In this document: positions 35,375 to 43,300 of the stretch, in pieces
How the letters are laid out: each line of letters opens with the position of its first letter
Position numbering within the stretch: the stretch's first letter is position 1
NCBI GenBank assembly: GCA_947594855.1
Contig: CANQEL010000006.1
Coordinates: 1-64,000 of the forward strand
Direction of reading: 5' to 3'
DNA: 64,000 nt
DNA from: an uncultured Lachnospiraceae bacterium
GTDB taxonomy: Bacteria > Bacillota > Clostridia > Lachnospirales > Lachnospiraceae
The notes under the pieces: generated by a model
The model's input: only the letters and a program-made list of their open reading frames with translations
The model's database searches: none
Told to the model about the DNA's origin: nothing
Made by a program: the position numbers and the translations under genes

Positions 35375-38300
35375 TTATAAAATTTTCACACTTTTTGTCT
35401 GACCTTTATTGCGCAATATCTTTAAATACTGTTTTTTCTTAGCTTTCGGCACTTTTATTTTAGCCTTTTTACTAATGCCTTTAAATGCGCCGGCCTTAAC
35501 TTTCTTCAGCTTCTTACTCTTTATGACAATAGATTTCAGTTTCTTATCTTTAAAGAATGTTTTCTTTCCTATTGAAGTCACATTCTTTCCGATAACAGCC
35601 TTCTTCAGTTTCTTCATACCGGAAAATGCCTTTGCTTTTATCGAAGTAACTTTTAAGGTCACGCCGTTTACGCTGATTGTATCTGCTATTTTGATAGATT
35701 TAAGTTTTTTCGAGGTCACGCCGTATGCTGCTGCCTGTTTTTTATCCGCATTGGTTATACAATATTTTATGCCAGATACGGTAACTATGTCCCCTTCTTT
35801 TACCTGTTCTGCCGGGCCGGTTACTGACAGATTGTCGGTAACTTTCGGCGGATTTATCTGTGCATCAGGTTTCTGTGTACTTTCCGGAGCTTCTGTTGTC
35901 TGCGGAGTTTCTGTCGCCTGTGGAGCCTCTGTAGCCTGTGGAATTTCCGTAGCTTCAGGAGTTTCTGTAGGTTTCGGCCCTTCTGTTTCTTTTTCACCTA
36001 CTTTCAAACTCATTTCTGCCTCAAGCTCTCCCGTTTCTTTGCTGCTCGTCACTGTTACGCTGATTCTTTTGCCTGATACTGATTCGGGAATGGTATAAGT
36101 TCTGCTGACTGCGCCGGGTATAACGATACCGTCTGCTTTCCACTGGTATGAATACTTTCCAGTATTGTTAGAATCAGTTATTACCGCAGCAACCGTCTCG
36201 CCACATTCGGCTTTTCCCGATATGCTTAGTTTACCTTCAAGTTTCCCATAAGCCGGTTCAGCGTACTTAACCTTAACTACTGTAAACGACATTGCGGGAA
36301 CAACATATTTTAATTCCCCATTCATAACCGTACTCTTTTTGGAAACCGGTATTACAGTTTCATTTCCCATATTATTTATAGCTTCACCATCGCCTGACAG
36401 ACAGATAAACTCTGCTTCTGCCCCGTCGGATACTCCTGGGTATTTTATTGTAATTCCCTTATCGTAACTATCATGGTTTACAAGCTTCAGATATACATAC
36501 TGTTCATCCATTGACGATACCTGATATATATCTTTCTGCGTATCTGCAAGCGCATCATAGCTTCCTGAGTTATTTACTTTATTTAACGCAGTATTTACTA
36601 TGGTACTGCCGTAGTTATTGGAATACATATACTGTACGTAATAATTTGGCGTACCCATAGTCTCATACTCATCAAAATAAATCAGGTTAGGCGACCAGTT
36701 TGCAGCCCCGACTTTCTGAAGAAGCGGCGCGTAAGACGCATGCCTTACAATATCGGCATTTCTCTCAAGACCGGTCATATAAGCTGCTTCGCCTATGGCT
36801 GCCTCAAGCGTATTGATGCTGCTATTTACTGCATATTCACCTACAAATACATCGCTTCCGCCATCTTTAAGACGCTTGTAAGAATCATAACGGTGAGTAT
36901 TGTCAAGCATCCAGCTAAGGCCCATGTAATAATGTTCGTCTACAAGTGTCTCACCGGGCATTGAACTGCTAATCCAGTTCCATGCATCATCCATCATGGA
37001 ACCTTCTGCATATGGTCCTGTTGAAGATATAAGAGTAAAATCTGCATAACGCTCAGGATAATTTTTCTTTCCATATGCATCTATAATATTTTTGATATAT
37101 TCAAAATTATCAAAATAATTTACTCCTCTGGAGGAATCATTCCAGTTCTCATTTCCTATACCCATATAGTGCAGCTCAAACGGTTCTGTATGACCGTTCT
37201 CAACACGTTTCTTAGCCCAGTATGCCTGCTGTACGTCACTGCTGTCCGGGTCACCCCAGCAATAATCAAGAAGGTCTGTCGCATACTTGGCAAACTTATC
37301 AAGCTCTTTACCGGAAGCAGCCTGCGCACTGTCTTTAAACTGACAGTATATACCTGCGCTTAAGATAGGAAATGCTTCTGCGCCAAGGTCTTCACAAAGT
37401 GTCAGTATCTCATGATAACCGAATTCATATGACATCATGTATCCATATTTCAGATTATCAAGGGTATCATAAAAATATTCCTGCTTGCCCCAGTAGTTTG
37501 CAGTAGCTTTTCTCTCCTCAAGAGGCCCTACTGAATTTTCCCAGTTATAGAAACTGTTCTTTCCTGAATCTCCTTCTACAACACATCCGCCAGGGAAACG
37601 TATAAAGCTTGGCTTTAATGCCTTAAGGCGCTCTACAAGGTCTTTTCTTATACCTGCGCCATAAGCATAGTTCTTATTGCCGTATCCATAGCTGTCCTGC
37701 GGAATAAGAGATACCATGTCAATATACATTACATCAGATGTTTTTGCATTTTCAAAAGTAAGAACTATCTTACCCTTTTCAGTAGAATTACCCGTTAAAG
37801 TTGTGGAAACCTTCTGCCAGGTTCCGTCTTTAACAAGCGTCAGCTGCTTTTCATCAGTAATGGCTGTTCCGGAGGCATTTACCACTTTTACTTTTACAGA
37901 GCCCGCATAAGAACTGTCAGCTTTCATAAACATTGAAAAATCAAAACTGTTACCCTTTACAATAGGCATAGCTGCAGCAGATGAATCATAGATTTCTGCA
38001 AAGCCATTATTAGTCAGACTCATATTGCCGGTAATCTTTGCATAGTTTGTATTCTTTTCGTTTAATCCGTCTTTTTGTTCTACAACAAAATTACTGCTAT
38101 TGGAACTGTTCCAACTCCATTTCCAGGTACTCTGGTTTCCATGTGCAACCTCATTTGGAGTTGCAACGTCATAATAATTCTCAAACGAGTTATTCTTTAC
38201 CATTTCAGGTGATAACCCGCCGTCGCCTGCACTGTTAATATCCTCATAGAACAGACCGAAAAGTTCCTGGCTTATATCTACGCCTTTATTCTTCACATCT

Positions 38301-40108
38301 ACTGTCATCTCATATGCTGTTTCATCTTTTGACAATACAAGGATATTAAATTCTTTTCTCAGAGTAGTATCATTAATCTTAAGTACAGCTGTAAGTTTTA
38401 CTGTTTTATTTGCGGCCGGCGCTTTTACTTTTCCGTCTGTTCCAATAACAGACTCATCACTGCTTTCCCAGTTTATAGTGACAAGGTTACCCAGAACTGA
38501 ACTATTCAGTGTAAGACTGTCATACATACCTGTAGAAAGCACATTATCTTTGACTTCCGGAATATTAAGCGCTTCTGATACATTCTGCAAAATCTCCGTA
38601 TCCGTAAGCCCTTCAGTATACAGCTCTCCTACCTGCTTGTCATCCATTGACCTGTTATATACGGAAACTGCTTTTACAGAGCCCTTAAAGAACGGGTCAG
38701 GGTAAAATGAACGTCCGATAAATGAATATAACCCTGTTCCCATATCTGATATTTTGCGGGAAAGTGTATATGTATTGTATTTCTCGCCATTTATATATCC
38801 GGTAATACTGTTTTCCGTAATAACTGCAGTATAGTGTGTCCAGCCGCTTCCGGTCACAGGACCGTCTGATATATTAGAGCCCGGTGATAAACCTGTCTCT
38901 CCGCCTGAACCAGACCACGTGATACACACTTTTGCCGTATCTGACGTAGGGTTTTTGGGATTTATCATAAAATAGCTTTCAGTATCTTTTCCAAAGAAAA
39001 ATGCTGATGTCCATGCCGAACCCATATCATTTTTAATCCACATTGACAGAGTTAACTGATTCTGTCCGTCAAACATCCCCTGTGGAAGTTCTACATATCC
39101 TGCTGACGAGCCATAATCTCCGCCGGGAAGCGTAATCACATTATCAGAAGCAGTTACTCCGCTTCCTTGTACTACTGCGTCATTTCCATGACCTGATATA
39201 TCAGATATGTACGTACCCGCCGGCAGTGTTCCGCTAAGTCCCGAAAAATCATATTTTGCCAACATTCCTTCTATCTCAGGTATTTTTTTCGCAACCGTAA
39301 CCGTAAAATCTTTCGTTACTGTCTTACCATTAAATGAAATATGTGCTGTTATCGTTCCGGTAACATCCTCATCCCCTCTGGTAACTATTAACTGGCTGCC
39401 GCTAATCTGCAGCGCGTCATGATTTTCTGTCCATGTAACAGTAACTCCATTTGGTAAACTCTCGGTAAGCTGCATATTTGCAGACAACCTCGGTCCTATA
39501 TTAAGCGTCTTTGACACATAATCAAGAACCAGTTCAGTAAGCGCATCATCTTTCTGCGCCATAACCTTAAAACGGTATACGCCCATAGCCTGCGCGCTGT
39601 CTGCTACCGTCATATTCATACGTATTCCTTTTGTAGTAACTTTTTCTACAGAAACAGAATTATATTGGTTTAATGCAGTAATACTGCTATAGTCTGATAC
39701 CATTTCCAACGGTTTCCATGATGTTCCGCCGGCATCAAGATATTCAAAGCTTACTGCCTTGGGAACCCTTGTACCGCCGCCGTCATCATACCAGTATATC
39801 TGAAATGTATCTGTCGTAATCTCTTTATCCCAATTATATTGTATATAATGTCCGCTTCCGGCATCCTGCGGCCAGTTACCCCAGCCAAGCCCGGTCGTAC
39901 CCATATTGGAAGCAGCCGGCTCAAAATCAGGATTGTTAATTCCATTCAGATTTTCCCAGGCAGAAGTAAAATCCGAAGTTGGCACTGCATATATTGCCAC
40001 ATCCGCCATTTCCGCTGCCTTAACCGGAATTTCCACTGCCGGAATAAGACCAACTAACATAGCTGCCGACATAAAATATGCCAACGCTCTTTTCAATCTC
40101 ATAACCAT
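35375..40108 (-). CDS. Secreted GH51 alpha-L-arabinofuranosidase, multidomain
   Basis: 1577 residues from ATG 40108 (AAAGGGG 6 bases upstream). Order: signal peptide (cleaved near VKAAE), discoidin-like module (about 35-185), Ig-like (190-275), LamG/concanavalin-like (280-500), Ig-like (510-595), then GH51 (600-1260) with a carbohydrate-binding-like insert (660-805). The acid/base glutamate is in GIGNENW (E987) and the nucleophile in VFVGEYAV (E1091). After it come a beta domain, an Ig-like module, a Thr/Glu/Pro-Ala linker and a lysine-rich leucine-rich-repeat-like C terminus. It should release alpha-L-arabinofuranose from arabinan, arabinoxylan or glycoprotein side chains outside the cell. 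It is probably transcribed separately from the upstream glycosidases, because a terminator intervenes. Confidence 0.92.
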   Translation of the reverse strand: MVMRLKRALAYFMSAAMLVGLIPAVEIPVKAAEMADVAIYAVPTSDFTSAWENLNGINNPDFEPAASNMGTTGLGWGNWPQDAGSGHYIQYNWDKEITTDTFQIYWYDDGGGTRVPKAVSFEYLDAGGTSWKPLEMVSDYSSITALNQYNSVSVEKVTTKGIRMNMTVADSAQAMGVYRFKVMAQKDDALTELVLDYVSKTLNIGPRLSANMQLTESLPNGVTVTWTENHDALQISGSQLIVTRGDEDVTGTITAHISFNGKTVTKDFTVTVAKKIPEIEGMLAKYDFSGLSGTLPAGTYISDISGHGNDAVVQGSGVTASDNVITLPGGDYGSSAGYVELPQGMFDGQNQLTLSMWIKNDMGSAWTSAFFFGKDTESYFMINPKNPTSDTAKVCITWSGSGGETGLSPGSNISDGPVTGSGWTHYTAVITENSITGYINGEKYNTYTLSRKISDMGTGLYSFIGRSFYPDPFFKGSVKAVSVYNRSMDDKQVGELYTEGLTDTEILQNVSEALNIPEVKDNVLSTGMYDSLTLNSSVLGNLVTINWESSDESVIGTDGKVKAPAANKTVKLTAVLKINDTTLRKEFNILVLSKDETAYEMTVDVKNKGVDISQELFGLFYEDINSAGDGGLSPEMVKNNSFENYYDVATPNEVAHGNQSTWKWSWNSSNSSNFVVEQKDGLNEKNTNYAKITGNMSLTNNGFAEIYDSSAAAMPIVKGNSFDFSMFMKADSSYAGSVKVKVVNASGTAITDEKQLTLVKDGTWQKVSTTLTGNSTEKGKIVLTFENAKTSDVMYIDMVSLIPQDSYGYGNKNYAYGAGIRKDLVERLKALKPSFIRFPGGCVVEGDSGKNSFYNWENSVGPLEERKATANYWGKQEYFYDTLDNLKYGYMMSYEFGYHEILTLCEDLGAEAFPILSAGIYCQFKDSAQAASGKELDKFAKYATDLLDYCWGDPDSSDVQQAYWAKKRVENGHTEPFELHYMGIGNENWNDSSRGVNYFDNFEYIKNIIDAYGKKNYPERYADFTLISSTGPYAEGSMMDDAWNWISSSMPGETLVDEHYYMGLSWMLDNTHRYDSYKRLKDGGSDVFVGEYAVNSSINTLEAAIGEAAYMTGLERNADIVRHASYAPLLQKVGAANWSPNLIYFDEYETMGTPNYYVQYMYSNNYGSTIVNTALNKVNNSGSYDALADTQKDIYQVSSMDEQYVYLKLVNHDSYDKGITIKYPGVSDGAEAEFICLSGDGEAINNMGNETVIPVSKKSTVMNGELKYVVPAMSFTVVKVKYAEPAYGKLEGKLSISGKAECGETVAAVITDSNNTGKYSYQWKADGIVIPGAVSRTYTIPESVSGKRISVTVTSSKETGELEAEMSLKVGEKETEGPKPTETPEATEIPQATEAPQATETPQTTEAPESTQKPDAQINPPKVTDNLSVTGPAEQVKEGDIVTVSGIKYCITNADKKQAAAYGVTSKKLKSIKIADTISVNGVTLKVTSIKAKAFSGMKKLKKAVIGKNVTSIGKKTFFKDKKLKSIVIKSKKLKKVKAGAFKGISKKAKIKVPKAKKKQYLKILRNKGQTKSVKIL

Positions 40109-40140
40109 ATACGCCCCTTTCAATTTTATCTTTTACAAAC

Positions 40141-40258
40141 AGCCGGCAAGGTTTTGTTTACCTGCCATAAGTTGGCGAGGGCAGCGAAAGCGTGCCTGTG
40201 CTGGCACATAAAATTCATTTAATCCCATGGCAAACAGGCAAACCAAACCTCGCCGGCT
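40141..40258 (-). ncRNA. Long structured palindrome in the leader of the GH51 gene
   Basis: Arms at 40141-40168 and 40227-40258 pair over about 27 bp, with one mismatch and one 4-base bulge. Two of the deviations become G-U pairs only when read from the minus strand, so the RNA of the GH51 direction is the more stable one. The apical region holds a GGCACGC/GCTGCC hairpin (40180-40196) that competes with a GTGCC/GGCAC hairpin (40192-40207), since both need the same GGCAC. It could be a regulatory leader, a repetitive palindromic element or a processing signal. I cannot match it to a known riboswitch. Confidence 0.45.
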
Positions 40259-40268
40259 CATTTGTTAA

Positions 40269-40312
40269 ATAAAGGGACCGGATACTAATACTATTAATAA
40301 CGGTCCCTTTAT
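40269..40312 (-). terminator. Terminator behind the beta-L-arabinofuranosidase operon
   Basis: A perfect 12-bp stem, ATAAAGGGACCG (40269-40280) / CGGTCCCTTTAT (40301-40312), encloses a 20-base AT-rich loop. On the minus strand it runs into TTTATTTAAC. It lies 31 bases after the stop of the GH127 gene and separates it from the GH51 gene. Confidence 0.8.
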
Positions 40313-40342
40313 CCCGGTATTTTAAAACACCTTACGGCCTAT

Positions 40343-43300
40343 TTATTTTACAGTTACTTTCATTGTTGCTTTTTTGCCGTTGAACGTCTTTACTGTTATG
40401 GTAGTAGTACCTTTCTTAACAGCGGTAATCTTTCCTTTCTTATTTACCTTTGCAACCTTCTTATTGGCCGACTTGTAAGTAATTTTATAACTTGCCGTCT
40501 TCTTTGGCAGTTTCACCTTAATCTTAGCTTTCTTCTTAGGTTTAAGAGTAATACTCTTCTTCTTAAGCGAAAGTTTCTTAGGTGCTTTCTTAACAACAAC
40601 TGTATACTGTGTTACATTGCCCTGACTATCCGTTATAGTTATAACTGCCTTACCTTTCTTCTTACCTTTTATTGCGCCTTTCTTTGTAAGCTTAGCAACT
40701 TTACTGTTTGAAATAGTGTATGTGTCTCCATTTTTATAAACAGTCTTAACTTTCTCTTTCAGGCCAATCTTCATCTTCTTATTAACTGAAGGTGCCTTAA
40801 CAGGCTGCTGCGGAGTACCTATAACACCCGGACTTGTTGCCTTAGGTGCATCCGGATTATCTGTAGGATTGCCTGTTGGATTATCTGTAGGGTTATCCGT
40901 CGGGTTATCCGTTGGATTATCTGTAGGATTATCCGTCGGAGTATCTGTCGGGTTATCCGTCGGGTTATCTGTAGGATTATCCGTCGGCGGTGTAACTACT
41001 GAACTTTCTTCGACTACGACTTTAGTAACAGTAATACTGTCAAAGTCTTCCGCATCCCACGACTTTTTCTTAAGCTCAATAGTATCGCAGGCCTTATCCG
41101 TTACAGTATATTCATACGTCGTACCCCATTCCATAGGATTAACTGTATTTGAGTGAGCAGCATCATCGCCCATAGATGTCAGCCATGCTCTTACATCACC
41201 TGTATTTGCTGAACCTGATACCGTAACCTTGATTGTATCGCCTACATTATAAGTCTTACCTAACGGAATAAATATACCCTGTACTCCTGCGCCTTCCGTA
41301 ACATTGGTTTTCTTTGATACGGTTACAGAATTATTTGTTTCATCATAATCAACAACACCCTGATCGTATATCGGCTTTACTCCGCTAAGGTCAATACCTT
41401 TATCCTCACCGCTCATAAGAGCCGCATACTCTTTCTCTGATTCCGTAAGTACAGCATAATTTGTTATTTGTGCCTTCTGCTCATCAGAAAGTTTATCATA
41501 TGCCTTACGTGCAATCGCAATCTTGATTCCACATTCTTTTGTTGCTTCTACTTTACCAATGTCTTCGATAAGTTTTTCCATTGCAGCTATAGCTGCATCC
41601 TCATCATATACTTTCCAACGGCAGATACCCATAGCTGCTGCCTCGTCACGTACTGTCATTACAAGCCTGATTGCCTTTGTAGTAATCTTTTCAATCTCAA
41701 TTGTATTATACTTATCCCTTTCCTGAACTGAAGCCCAGTCTGTTATCATTTCAGCATCCAGCCAGTCTTCATCTACTAAAGGATCTCCGCCTTCTTTAAG
41801 ATATTTAATGGTAAGTGTTTCCGGTATCCGTGTACCACCCTGGTCATCATACCAGTATATATCCATTCTGTCCGTAGTTATATCAGAATCCCAGGTATAC
41901 TGTACATAATGCTCGCTTCCTGCATCCTGCGGCCAGTTACCCCATGTATTCTTACCATCTCCGTAAGAGCTCTCAGGTTCCCAGTTATTATGTATTCCTT
42001 CAAGATTCTCCCAGTCTGAAGTATAATCTGAAGATACCGTCGCATTAGCGCCTACCTCTGTAAGGTCTATATCAGGTATCTCATACTCAGGCTCATCGCC
42101 ATATGCCCATATAAGCATCTTAGAAGAATTATTCTTTATAACTCCCGGTACATAATCAGCATCATCGCCTCTGTTATTCCATGAATAATAAGGCACTGCC
42201 TGAAGTTTTACAGCTACAGGGTCAGTAAGCGGTCCTGTATAATAAAGCGCGTCGCCTGTAATCTCTACTACTCCGTTTAACAGGTTTTCATTATATTCTG
42301 CAGTAAGTTTTGCATCCTCAGGAATAATAAAGTTCAATGGGTCAAAATCTTCAATTTCAGGATTAAGCTGCGCATTTCCTGCTTTCTCCATACAATATAC
42401 TATAGGACCTCTCTGAAGTGCTATCCTTCCTTTATTTGTCGTAACATTAGGATCGGCTTCAGTTCTTCTGATTTCCATCGGTATATCAATATCAATTACA
42501 TCATTTTCGTTCCATGTTCTTGTAATGGATATATATCCTTTTTCTTTCTCTGAGGATACAGCCTGGCCATTTACTTTAACAGTAACAGTCTTATTCTCCT
42601 GTTCGTCTACCCAGCCGGGAACACGTATCTTCATTGTAAATTCTTTTGAAGTCTCAGGATTAACAGTAAGTTTTACTGCGCCGTTCCATGGATAATTGGT
42701 TTCCTGCTTAAGTTCTACAGGAGTTCCTCCTACAGTTACTTTTCCGTCGCTTCCTACATACATATTTACGAATACATTATCATTATGTACCGTATACATA
42801 TAACCGCTTAAAGAAGCAATAGTTCTCATAAGGTTTGGAGGACAGCATGCGCAGTCAAACCATTCGGAACGTGCATTGCCTCCATCTACTTCAAGAAGCG
42901 TACTGTAATAGAAACGGTTTCCGTCAAGGTTTTCTCCTACAAGGATTGCATTATACAAATCCTTCTCTACAACATCCGCATATTTAGCATCTTCGTATAC
43001 AAGGTTCATTCTCTGATTCCAGTTTGCCATTGATATAGCCGCACATATTTCACAATACGACTGGTCATTTGGAAGGACATAATCATCGCCAAAGCCTTCT
43101 GAATCTGCACTTGGCGCTGTTGTTCCTACACCGCCTGTAATATATGACCTTCTGTTAGTTACCGAATCCCATATAGTACTTAAGCTGTTCAGATAAGCTG
43201 TCCTGTCCTCATTGTCTTCAGGAAGAATAGTAGCAATATCTGTAACACCTGCATAGAAATAACCTGCCCTTACTGAATGTCCTACAGCATTGGTCTCATT

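Noticed and set aside
40854..40990. CRISPR array
   Set aside because: The units are 12 bases long, contiguous and in frame within a linker of a secreted enzyme; there are no spacers and no cas genes.
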